In this document: positions 25,616-33,443 of the stretch, one piece after another
Layout of the letters: the number at the start of each line of letters is the position of its first letter
Numbering within the stretch: position 1 is the first letter of the stretch
DNA from: Holophagales bacterium
GTDB lineage: Bacteria; Acidobacteriota; Thermoanaerobaculia; UBA5066
Assembly (NCBI GenBank): GCA_016719485.1
Contig: JADJZB010000002.1
Coordinates: 372,001 to 436,000 of the forward strand
Direction of reading: 5' to 3'
Length of the DNA: 64,000 nt
Position numbers and translations under genes: made by a program
The notes under the pieces: model-generated
What the model saw: the letters and a program-made list of their open reading frames with translations, nothing else
Told to the model about the DNA's origin: nothing
Database searches by the model: none

Positions 25616-25891
25616 ATGATCTCCATACCGGGTCTTCTCCTCCTCCTTCTCATCGCCGCGGTCTGCGGGGCCATCGGCAGCGCCATCGGTGGCGGGAGCC
25701 GGGGCGGGCTCCTCGTCTCCATCGTCCTCGGGTTCATCGGCGCGCTGCTCGGCTCCTGGATCGCGCGAGAGATGAAGCTCCCCGAGCCGTTCGTCCTCCG
25801 GGCCGCAGGCCAGGCCTTTCCGATCCTCTGGTCGATCGTCGGGTCCGCCCTGTTCGTCGCCCTCGTCCACCTCTTCAGCCGCCGGCGGTGA
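25616..25891 (+). CDS. GlsB/YeaQ/YmgE-family membrane protein
   Basis: 91 residues with three hydrophobic segments (4-22, 32-48, 66-85). The Gly-rich AVCGAIGSAIGGG and VSIVLGFIGALLGSWIA match the transglycosylase-associated YeaQ/YmgE/GlsB group, small inner-membrane stress proteins. AAAGGAAG precedes the ATG. It is driven by P4 and followed 57 bp later by a DUF2383 gene, probably in one transcript. Confidence 0.83.
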   Translation: MISIPGLLLLLLIAAVCGAIGSAIGGGSRGGLLVSIVLGFIGALLGSWIAREMKLPEPFVLRAAGQAFPILWSIVGSALFVALVHLFSRRR

Positions 25892-25948
25892 ACCGGCACG
25901 ACGATCCGGCGCCGGCGCGCGCCGTGCGGGATCGCCCAGGGAGATGAC

Positions 25949-26380
25949 ATGAACGGGCAGCTCCCGAAGCCGACCGACCACCTGAATGCCCTCCTCCGCG
26001 TGGAGCTGGCTGCGGTCCTCGCCTACCAGCACGCGCTTCGTTCGGTGGGCGGTCGGCTCGGGGACGACTCCGGCAGGCTTCGCGACCTGGCCGACGGCCA
26101 CCGGCGAAACGTCGCGGCGCTGCAGGTCTGCATTCGCAGGCTCGGGGGCGTACCGGACCTCGCGTCGGGCGCGGCCTGGAGCTCCTTCACCCTTCTCCAG
26201 GACGAGCTCTCCGTCCAGCAGCTGCTCGACGCCGAGGAGTGCGGCCTCGCCGACTACAACGCCGCGCTGCCCGCCCTCGAGGGCGACGTCCGCGAGCTGG
26301 TCTTGAAGGAGCTCATCCCGCGACAGCGGCTCCACGTCGCGACCCTCTCGCGACTCCTGCTCGACGTCTGCGCGGCCTGA
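25949..26380 (+). CDS. DUF2383 ferritin-like protein, copy 2
   Basis: 143 residues with the same helix pattern as the copy at 20503: HLNALLRVELAAVLAYQHALR, GHRRNVAALQVCIRRLGG and KELIPRQRLHVATLSRLLL. Likely a four-helix bundle of the ferritin-like clan, role unknown. No separate sigma-54 promoter is seen, so transcription from P4 through the YeaQ-type gene is likely. It converges on a hybrid kinase gene 25 bp away. Confidence 0.83.
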   Translation: MNGQLPKPTDHLNALLRVELAAVLAYQHALRSVGGRLGDDSGRLRDLADGHRRNVAALQVCIRRLGGVPDLASGAAWSSFTLLQDELSVQQLLDAEECGLADYNAALPALEGDVRELVLKELIPRQRLHVATLSRLLLDVCAA

Positions 26381-26405
26381 CGGGCAGCGCGCTCCCGTCC
26401 CGCGG

Positions 26406-28079
26406 TCAGGCCTCCGGCCGCAGCCCGTCCGCGAGCGCGAGCAGCCGCTCGAGCGTCGTCGCGCCGACCGGCTTGGCCAGGTGGTGGTCGAACCCGGCGT
26501 CGCGCGATTGGACGAGGTCCTCCGGCTGGACCCAGCCGGAGAGAGCCACGAGGAACAGGCCCGCGAGGGACGGATCGGCCCGAAGGCGCCGCGCCACCTC
26601 GAGTCCGCTGAAGCCTGGAAGCCCGATGTCGAGGATCGCGACGTCGGGTCGAAGCCGACGGGCGCTCTCGACCGCCGAGGGACCGTCGTGCGCGACGTGG
26701 GCCTCGTGCCCGTCCAGCTCCAGGATCTCGGCGAGAGTCCTCGCGGCGTCGACGTTGTCGTCCACCACCAGGATACGTCGCGGCGTGACGGTTGCCAGGG
26801 GCGCCGGCGGCGGATCCTCGTGATGCGTCGCGGCGCTTCCCTCCAGGGGGATGCGCAGCGTGAACGTGCTTCCCTTGCCCGGACCGTCGCTGGCCGCGGT
26901 GAGCGAGCCCCCGTGGAGCTCCGCGAGCTGCTTCGCGAGCGCCAGGCCGATTCCGAGCCCGCCGTGCTCGACGGCGGTGACCTGCGCGCCCTGGCCGAAG
27001 AGCGTGAAGACGTGCCCCAGCGCGTTCGCCTCGATGCCGATGCCGGAGTCGATCACGCGCACGGCAACGGTCTCTCCCTCGCGGGCCGCCTCCACGCGGA
27101 CTCTGCCACCGGGCTCGGTGTACCAGGCCGCGTTCGACAGGAGGTTGGTGAGGATCTGCGTGAGTCGTATGGGGTCGCCCTGCAGGTATACCGGCACCTG
27201 GGGCAGCGCCACGTCGAGCGCGTGCCGCCGGCTGGTCAGGACCGGGCGCGTGGACTCCAGCGCGCTCTTCACGACGTCGCTGATGGCGACGCGCTCCGGC
27301 CTCATGCCGACCTTCCCGTGCGAGATCCTCGATATGTCGAGGAGGTCGTCGATGAGACGGACCATGTGCGAGACCTGTCGCTCGATCACGTGCCGGGCCT
27401 CGGCGGCGCGCGCCTGGTCCTCGTCCCCGTTTCCCACGCGGGACAGGATCTCCGTCGCGTGCCCGATCGGCGCGAGGGGATTGCGCAGCTCGTGGGCGAG
27501 CGTCGCCAGGAATTCGTTCTTCCTGCGGTCGACCTCCCGGAGCTTCTGCTCGGCCTTCCGCCGTTCTGCCACCTCGGCGGCGAGCGCGGCGTTCATCGTC
27601 TCGAGGCTCGTCGTGCGCTCGTCGACGCTCTCCTGGAGCTCCTCGCGGGCGTGCCGCAGCACGACCTCCTGGCGACGGGCCTCGACGGCGTAACGGATCG
27701 AACGCTCGAGGAGGTCGGGGTCCATCGGGCCGACGGCGAGGAAACCCGCGGCTCCGTTCTCCATCCCCCGCAGGTCCAGGGCCCTGTCGTCGGAGGTTCC
27801 CACGAGGAGGACGGGCGCCACGCCCCCGGCTTCGTTGTAGCCACGCATCAGGTCGATGCCGGACCGCTTTCCCAGATCCTCGCCCACGAGGTGGACGTCG
27901 TACCGGGTCGAGGTCATCCGGCTGAAACCGGCGTCGAACGAGTTCGCCCAGTCCACCTCTATCGGAACCGGCATCCGAGCGACCAGGTCGCGCAGCCGCA
28001 TGACGATTCCTTCGTCCATTGCGACGAGAAGGGCCCGGAGAGGCCTGGGCTCTCCTGCAAGCGAATGGTGCGCCGTCAC
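26406..28079 (-). CDS. hybrid histidine kinase with degenerate N-terminal receiver
   Basis: 557 residues, soluble. Residues 14-135 fold as a receiver-like domain whose phospho-acceptor position is occupied by Gly (HLVGEDLGKRSG), so it should not be phosphorylated. A coiled coil (140-185) leads to HisKA with His196 (LATLAHELRNPL), an intact HATPase domain (NLLSNAAW, DSGIGIEA, GGLGIGLAL) and a C-terminal receiver with a normal ILDIGLPG Asp. The GTG start is uncertain; an internal ATG at residue 21 is an alternative. No sensor domain is recognisable. Pseudo-receiver kinases of this type often integrate signals from partner proteins. Confidence 0.85.
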   Translation of the reverse strand: MTAHHSLAGEPRPLRALLVAMDEGIVMRLRDLVARMPVPIEVDWANSFDAGFSRMTSTRYDVHLVGEDLGKRSGIDLMRGYNEAGGVAPVLLVGTSDDRALDLRGMENGAAGFLAVGPMDPDLLERSIRYAVEARRQEVVLRHAREELQESVDERTTSLETMNAALAAEVAERRKAEQKLREVDRRKNEFLATLAHELRNPLAPIGHATEILSRVGNGDEDQARAAEARHVIERQVSHMVRLIDDLLDISRISHGKVGMRPERVAISDVVKSALESTRPVLTSRRHALDVALPQVPVYLQGDPIRLTQILTNLLSNAAWYTEPGGRVRVEAAREGETVAVRVIDSGIGIEANALGHVFTLFGQGAQVTAVEHGGLGIGLALAKQLAELHGGSLTAASDGPGKGSTFTLRIPLEGSAATHHEDPPPAPLATVTPRRILVVDDNVDAARTLAEILELDGHEAHVAHDGPSAVESARRLRPDVAILDIGLPGFSGLEVARRLRADPSLAGLFLVALSGWVQPEDLVQSRDAGFDHHLAKPVGATTLERLLALADGLRPEA

Positions 28080-28252
28080 GCTGGAAGTCTCAGCCCTGCG
28101 CAGAGAGGAGTCAAAGAGCGCTGTCGCTCCCGCGCGCGTCTCTGGTCGGCCTGCTCCTGGCCTGCCCCGTCGTCTGCCTCAATACTGCCGCCGATCATGT
28201 GAGGACTGAGTCTGCCCTCTGCCTGCCGGGAAGACGCGCCGGGAGGCCTCGT

Positions 28253-29848
28253 TCAGAACAGCGACTCGGTCGTGATCAGGTAGACGGGCCCGCCTCCACG
28301 ATCGGGAAAGGCCACCTCGAAGCGGACGACGCGCACGCCCGACGTACGGGTGAGCTCCACCAGGAGGCCCGCCCCGACGTCGCTCCGCCACCCTTCCGTG
28401 GAGGGCCCGACGCGCTCTCCCCAGGTCTTGCCGCAATCGGCGAAGACCGCGAACCCCAGCGCCGCCAGGGACAGCACCTCGCCGGTGAGGCGCCGGCGCC
28501 ACTCGACGTTCGCCACGACGCGCGAGGTGCCGTCGAACGTGTTCGGGTCGTACCCGCGCAGCCCGGTGTCGGCCCCGAGCGTGAGCTGCCTCTCGCCGTC
28601 GAGGGCGTAGCCGAGGTCGGCAGCGACCCGGCCTCTCAGGCCCGCCGTACCGGTGACGGCGCCCCCCACCTCGAGGTGGCTGATCGCATTGGCCAGGCTG
28701 CGGCTCTCGACCCGTCCCGAGAGACCGACGCGCTGCCAGGTGTAGACCCGCCCCGAGAGCTGGCTCGCGTCGAACGCGGCCTCGTAGCGAAGGCGTGCCT
28801 CGTCGCCACCGAAGAGAGGCAGCGAGATCCCCGTCACGACCTTCCAGTTGGGCCCGAGCGCGAGGTCTTCCTGCCTGAACCAGGCGCGGAAGCCGCTCAC
28901 GACCTTCCATCGGAAGGTCGTGCGTTCCCAGCCCAGCTCGGGACCGACCAGGTCGCGGTCCTCTGGCTGCGGGTAGGCCGGGCCGTACAGGCTCCGCCAG
29001 TCCCGGAAGGAAGCGCTCTCGCTGAAGGCTCCCACCAGAAGACGGTTGACGCGCACGCCGCCACCCGGCAGGCGAAGACCTCCGTAGACCTCCCAGGACG
29101 TCGTGTTCGCATCACCCTCGACCCGCCGATCGCCGTCCGACCAGAGGTATTCCCTGGATTCTTCCCGTCTCCACTCGACGCCACCGGCGCGCGGAGTGGA
29201 CTGGGAGAAGAACGGGTACTCGAACCGGAAGTGATCCGCCGACCCGTCGGTGGACGCCCGGTGGTCCAGCTCCAGCTGCCAGCGCGTGCCGAGGAACGTG
29301 ATGTCCTTGTAGCGGAACGTCGTGGAGGTCCGTTCGGGGTCGTCCGTGACTTCGAAGAAGAGGCTCTTCCCGAATCCGATCACGTTGTCGTCCGAGACCC
29401 CGAAGGTGGCGGACTGGCGGTCCCCCTCCACGCCGAAGCTGAGGTTCACGGCCAGCGTCCACTGGTCGTGCGTATCGACGATCACTTCTGCCCCGCCGGC
29501 AACCGGCCGCGCCGAGATCCTCACCGGGTTCAGGAACCCGGTGCCTCGCAGGATGATCTCGGTCTCCTCCAGCCGGGCCGGATCGAGGACGTCGCCGACC
29601 TTGAAGAGCAGCAGGCGGCGGATGAAATCCTCGCGGGTGAGGATGTGCAGGGCGTTGGCCCAGCGATACGGCCACGACGAGGTGGACGGGTCGTCCAGGT
29701 CGAAGACGTCGTGCCTGTCGATCTGCACCGCCACGATGGTGGTGCCGGGAGCCACGTCCTCCACCATCGCGCCCCGGGCGCCGGGCCCGAAGAGAACGAA
29801 GACGAGGCACAGGGCAGCGCGCCGCAGAAGGCCCCTGCAGGCGGTCAC
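28253..29848 (-). CDS. Omp85-family outer-membrane barrel protein
   Basis: 531 residues: signal peptide (about 1-27), one POTRA-like unit (IVAVQIDRHDVFDLDD... through LNPVRISARPVAGGAEVIVDTHDQW), then a beta-barrel with the Omp85 L6 loop motif LRGYDPNTFDG and a barrel ending in Phe (YLITTESLF). It resembles TamA/BamA-like surface antigens with a reduced POTRA region. The client is unknown. No TamB-like protein is directly adjacent, although the AsmA-like DUF748 gene lies 1 kb away on the other strand. Confidence 0.8.
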   Translation of the reverse strand: MTACRGLLRRAALCLVFVLFGPGARGAMVEDVAPGTTIVAVQIDRHDVFDLDDPSTSSWPYRWANALHILTREDFIRRLLLFKVGDVLDPARLEETEIILRGTGFLNPVRISARPVAGGAEVIVDTHDQWTLAVNLSFGVEGDRQSATFGVSDDNVIGFGKSLFFEVTDDPERTSTTFRYKDITFLGTRWQLELDHRASTDGSADHFRFEYPFFSQSTPRAGGVEWRREESREYLWSDGDRRVEGDANTTSWEVYGGLRLPGGGVRVNRLLVGAFSESASFRDWRSLYGPAYPQPEDRDLVGPELGWERTTFRWKVVSGFRAWFRQEDLALGPNWKVVTGISLPLFGGDEARLRYEAAFDASQLSGRVYTWQRVGLSGRVESRSLANAISHLEVGGAVTGTAGLRGRVAADLGYALDGERQLTLGADTGLRGYDPNTFDGTSRVVANVEWRRRLTGEVLSLAALGFAVFADCGKTWGERVGPSTEGWRSDVGAGLLVELTRTSGVRVVRFEVAFPDRGGGPVYLITTESLF

Positions 29849-29886
29849 GAACCCGGGACTGATCCAGACCGGCCCGTCCTGGGCCG

Positions 29887-29901
29887 TGGTACGGGACGTG
29901 C
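29887..29901 (+). promoter_or_regulatory. weak sigma-54-like element
   Basis: TGGTAC-GGGAC-GTGC; it departs from consensus at the fourth base of the -24 box. It is 80 bp before the hydrolase start at 29981. No activator-like site was found near it. An AT-rich AAATATACC at 29929 could instead be a -10 element. Confidence 0.3.
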
Positions 29902-29980
29902 TAGGCGACAGGCCATGACCTCCGGTCGAAATATACCAACCGGTCGCGTCCCCCCTTCCGATGAATCAAGGAGACATGCC

Positions 29981-30805
29981 ATGGGTTCACTGTCGACGAG
30001 AGACGGCACGCAGATCCATTACAAGGACTGGGGCACGGGCGCGCCCCTGGTGTTCAGCCACGGCTGGCCCCTCAGCTCGGACAGCTGGGAAGCCCAGATG
30101 CTCTTCCTGGCCTCCAACGGCTACCGCTGCATCGCCCACGACCGCAGGGGTCACGGCCGTTCGAGCCAGCCGTGGAACGGCAACGACATGGACACCTACG
30201 CCGACGACCTGTCGGAGCTCATCGAGACGCTCGACCTCGAAGGCGCCACCCTGATCGGCTTCTCCGCCGGCGGCGGCGAGGTGGCCCGCTACATCGGCCG
30301 CCACGGCACGAAACGCGTCGCCAGGGCCGCCCTGGTCGCCGCCGTCCCGCCGCTGATGCTGAAGACCGACGCCAATCCCGGGGGCCTCTCGCGCGAGGCG
30401 TTCGACAAGATCCGCCTCGGCTGCCTCGCCGACCGCTCGCAGTTCTACAGGGACCTCGCGAGCGGCCCGTTCTTCGGGGCCAACAGGCCGGGCGCGAAGG
30501 TCTCGCGGGGGATGATCGACGCGTTCTGGCTCCAGGGGATGCAGGCCGGCCACCGGAACACCTTCGAGTGCATCGAAGCTTTCTCCGAGACCGATTTCAC
30601 CCGGGATCTGGAAAAGTTCGACGTGCCGACGCTGGTCATTCATGGCGACGACGACCAGATCGTGCCGATCGGCGCTTCCGCCCTCCTTTCGTCGAAGCTC
30701 GTCCCGAAGGCGACCCTGAAGGTCTACCCGGGTGCGCCGCACGGCCTCGCCTACACCCACAGGGACCAGCTGAACGCCGATCTGCTCGCGTTCCTGAGGT
30801 CGTGA
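29981..30805 (+). CDS. cofactor-free haloperoxidase/perhydrolase (alpha/beta hydrolase)
   Basis: 274 residues. It has HGWPLSSDSWEAQM, DRRGHGRSSQPW and the nucleophile elbow GFSAGGGE, with Asp in IHGDDDQIVPI and His in GAPHGLAYTH. This combination is typical of bacterial non-heme chloroperoxidases and aryl esterases. Peracid formation or simple esterase activity are both possible. AAGGAG precedes the ATG by 8 bp. It begins an operon with the DUF748 gene and a 26-residue membrane protein. Confidence 0.87.
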   Translation: MGSLSTRDGTQIHYKDWGTGAPLVFSHGWPLSSDSWEAQMLFLASNGYRCIAHDRRGHGRSSQPWNGNDMDTYADDLSELIETLDLEGATLIGFSAGGGEVARYIGRHGTKRVARAALVAAVPPLMLKTDANPGGLSREAFDKIRLGCLADRSQFYRDLASGPFFGANRPGAKVSRGMIDAFWLQGMQAGHRNTFECIEAFSETDFTRDLEKFDVPTLVIHGDDDQIVPIGASALLSSKLVPKATLKVYPGAPHGLAYTHRDQLNADLLAFLRS

Positions 30806-30822
30806 ACGAGCGACGATCCGGA

Positions 30823-32505
30823 ATGACGAAGCTCCCGGCGCCCCTTCGTCTCGCGCAACGGTCTCTCAAGGTCGCGCTCCCCCTGGTGCTGCTCGTCCTC
30901 GCAGCGTCGTTCTTCGTGGACGAACCCCTCCGCCGCAGTATCGAGCGCCGGATGAACGACAGGCTCCCGGGCTACGACGTCCGCCTTCCGAAGCTGCGCG
31001 TGCACGTCTTCTCGTTCTCGATCGCGCTCGAGGGCCTCACGGTGAGGCAGAAGGCGCACCCCGAGCCCCCGGTTCTCCACATCGAGCGCCTGACGACGAG
31101 CATTCACTGGCGCGCGCTGCTTTCGGCCCGTCTCGTAGCGGACGTCCTCCTGGTACGGCCCCGCGTCGACATGGACCTCGTCCAGCTGCGAGAAGAGGTG
31201 AAGGACGGGGTCCCCGTGAACGAACGGGGCTGGCAGGAGGCGCTCCAGGAGGTCACCCTCCTGAAGATCGATCTCTTCCGGGTCGAGGACGGCACGGTCA
31301 CCTACGTCGACGCCGACGCGGCTCGTCCCATTCGCCTGACCTCCCTTCGGATACGGGCAAACGACATCCGGAACGTGAAGTCGAAGCCCGACGTCTACCC
31401 GTCGCCCATTCACGCCGAGGCCACGCTCTTCGGGTCGGGCCGCGGCACTCTCGACGGTCACGCCAACTTTCTGGCCGAGCCCTACCCGGGCTTTCGCGCC
31501 CTCTTTCGCCTCGACGCGGTTCCTCTCGACGCGCTTTCCCTGCCGGTCCGATCGCACACGTCTTTCGTTCTCGCGGGCGGAATCCTCGCCGCAGCAGGGG
31601 ACCTGGAAACCTCCCCGGCGGTGCGGAATCTCCGGCTCTCGAAGCTCTCGCTGTCGGGCGTGACGCTGGACTACGTGCAGGCGAAGGCCGGGTCCGCCGA
31701 GCCGAGCGCCGCGGCGACGCCTCCGCCCGCGACGGCGGCGGCGAAAGCGAAGGGGCCGCCGCCGCCGGAGCCGGAGTGGGCCATCCGGATGGACAAGATC
31801 CTGATCTCGTCGAGCGAGCTCGGCTTCGTGAATCGCGCGACGGACCCGGGGTACCGCGCGTACTTCTCCCGGCTCGACGGCTCGATCTCGGACCTCGGAA
31901 ACCACGCGTCGGGGGCTCGGGCGTACTACGACCTCAGGGGGCGGTTCCTCGGAAGCGGAGAGACCAAGCTCACCGGGTCCTTTCGGGAGGGCTCCGAGAA
32001 CCCCGATTTCGACGCGAACCTGAGGATCGAAAGCACCGACATGACGCTCATGAACGACCTGCTCCGGTCCTACGGGAAGTTCGACGTGGTCGCCGGCAGA
32101 TTCTCGTTCTACTCCGAGCTGAAGGCCCGGGACGGCAACATCGAGGGCTACGTCAAGCCGCTGTTCAAGGGAATGGACGTCTACGACCGGAGGCAGGACC
32201 GGGACAAGTCGGTCTTCCGCAAGGGCTACGAGATGCTGGTCGGCGGCGTCGCCGGGCTCCTGAGGAACAGCGAGAGGAAGCAGGTGGCGACGGTGGCGAC
32301 CGTCTCCGGGCGCCTCGACGAGCCGGACACGAGCGGCTGGCAGATTGCGGTTCGCCTCGTCGGGAACGCCTTCTTCCAGTCGATCCTGCCCGGTTTCGAC
32401 CGCGAGCTGGAGCGCCTGCCGGCCAAGGGGAAGAAGGATGAGAAACGTTCCGCTCCCGGCGCGCCCGTTCCCGCCGCCGGGACGCCGTCGCCCGTTCCCG
32501 GATGA
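30823..32505 (+). CDS. AsmA-like DUF748 protein
   Basis: 560 residues with an N-terminal membrane anchor (LKVALPLVLLVLAASFFVDE). The beta-rich body carries DUF748 features: IERRMNDRLPGYDVRLPKLRVH, VADVLLVRPRVDMDLVQ, GRFSFYSELKARDGNIEGYVKPLFKGMDVYD. A Pro/Ala-rich linker divides it near residue 300. DUF748 proteins are AsmA/TamB relatives proposed to bridge the periplasm for lipid transport. A GTG at 30802 overlapping the previous stop is an alternative start. The stop overlaps the next small gene (ATGA). Confidence 0.83.
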   Translation: MTKLPAPLRLAQRSLKVALPLVLLVLAASFFVDEPLRRSIERRMNDRLPGYDVRLPKLRVHVFSFSIALEGLTVRQKAHPEPPVLHIERLTTSIHWRALLSARLVADVLLVRPRVDMDLVQLREEVKDGVPVNERGWQEALQEVTLLKIDLFRVEDGTVTYVDADAARPIRLTSLRIRANDIRNVKSKPDVYPSPIHAEATLFGSGRGTLDGHANFLAEPYPGFRALFRLDAVPLDALSLPVRSHTSFVLAGGILAAAGDLETSPAVRNLRLSKLSLSGVTLDYVQAKAGSAEPSAAATPPPATAAAKAKGPPPPEPEWAIRMDKILISSSELGFVNRATDPGYRAYFSRLDGSISDLGNHASGARAYYDLRGRFLGSGETKLTGSFREGSENPDFDANLRIESTDMTLMNDLLRSYGKFDVVAGRFSFYSELKARDGNIEGYVKPLFKGMDVYDRRQDRDKSVFRKGYEMLVGGVAGLLRNSERKQVATVATVSGRLDEPDTSGWQIAVRLVGNAFFQSILPGFDRELERLPAKGKKDEKRSAPGAPVPAAGTPSPVPG

Positions 32506-32582
32506 TGGGAATGGCCCGGATCGTCCTCGTCGTCTTCGCCGTGCTGCTGGCCTATGCCGCGTTCCGGGCCCGTCAGGGCTGA
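32502..32582 (+). CDS. 26-residue single-pass membrane peptide
   Basis: A short open frame whose ATG overlaps the stop of the DUF748 gene (ATGA), implying translational coupling. The peptide starts MMGMARIVLVVFAVLLAYAA and ends in a basic FRARQG tail, so it would insert as a single helix. No homologue is recognised; support is the overlap and the hydrophobic composition. Confidence 0.5.
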   Translation: MMGMARIVLVVFAVLLAYAAFRARQG

Positions 32583-32624
32583 CGCTCCCTCCCTCGTGCC
32601 GGAGGGAGGACGGCCCGGACCGTC

Positions 32625-33040
32625 TCACTCGTACCGGAGAGCCTCGATCGGGTTCAGCGCCGCCGCCGATCTGATGGGCCTCGCGGAGGAGGACGCGGAT
32701 CTCCTCCTGCGCGGCCGGGAGGTCTCCCTCGGAGGCGGTGCTCGCCAGGATCTGCGGAATGCGCGGCCTCAGGGTGAGGCGGGTGGCCGCGGTCGTGTAC
32801 GGCACGAGGATCACGTCGTCCGAGTCGCTGCCGCTCGCGGTCTGGCCCTTCGGCGCGAGGACGCCCATCACCATGAAGAGCAGCGCCGCGATCTGGCCCG
32901 AGACTGGGTGCCAACGCTCACGGTCGTGAGCCGGAACCCGGGCGGGGACTTCCGGGAGGCGACGCGGTAGATCCCGAAAGCCGCGCCGGAAGCCACCACC
33001 ACCAGGCTTCAACCTTCGAGGGACTTTCTGTTCAGGAGCT
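32625..33040 (-). pseudogene. decayed macA-macB efflux locus
   Basis: Reading on the minus strand, an N-terminal MacA-like segment (LVVVASGAAFGIYRVASRK) is followed by an out-of-frame middle piece of a MacB permease (VMGVLAPKGQTASGSDSDDVILVPYTTA...AAQEEIRVLLRE). A frame change near 32675-32680 then gives the family's usual C-terminus SAAALNPIEALRYE with stop at 32625. Most of both proteins and the ATPase are missing, and the start of the MacA piece has a stop codon. Multiple deletions mark a true relic, unlike the single-base shifts elsewhere. Confidence 0.75.
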
Positions 33041-33172
33041 TCTCTTCTCCTCGAACGCTGTCATCGATTCAGTCGGGTTCACGGCGTTCTCCGCTGGTTC
33101 TTACCGGGCCTTCTTTGCGCGAGCGGGATCCCAACCGCTCGGACCGTCCCTGGGGGACTCCCCCTGGTAATC

Positions 33173-33179
33173 CTTTCAA
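33173..33179 (+). promoter_or_regulatory. activator-like half-site CTTTCAA
   Basis: TCCTTTCAAACGCACCC matches the consensus seen at other sigma-54 promoters, 93 bp before the -24 box of P5. No second half-site at 22 bp. The surrounding 33041-33172 holds nothing else recognisable. Confidence 0.55.
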
Positions 33180-33272
33180 ACGCACCCGGAGCCCCGTTCC
33201 TCCAAACCCTCCGTGCCGGGTCCTTCATCTCTGAAAGTCCGTGCGCACCGCCCCGGCACCGCTCCGCAACTC

Positions 33273-33287
33273 TGGCGCGTCACTTGC
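33273..33287 (+). promoter_or_regulatory. sigma-54 -24/-12 promoter P5
   Basis: TGGCGC-GTCAC-TTGC. Transcription should start near 33299, leaving an 88-nt leader to the small open frame at 33387 and 141 nt to the kinase. Confidence 0.7.
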
Positions 33288-33386
33288 GTCCTTACGTTCG
33301 TCCATCCCGCGCTGCATCGCGGCGGGAGGGTGGATCGAAAGGGGCCCCCGCCCCGAGCCGGTCGAACCGGTACGAGAAGGCGCGCC

Positions 33387-33443
33387 ATGAAGACCGAGAG
33401 TCCGGCCAGGACGCCCGACGGCACCCGAAGGAGACGACCATGA
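33387..33443 (+). CDS. 18-residue upstream peptide
   Basis: A short frame with its own GAGAAGG ribosome site, MKTESPARTPDGTRRRRP, ending in four Arg and a Pro. Its TGA overlaps the ATG of the kinase gene, so translation could be coupled. Arg-Pro runs can slow ribosomes; a leader-peptide role is speculative. Confidence 0.4.
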   Translation: MKTESPARTPDGTRRRRP

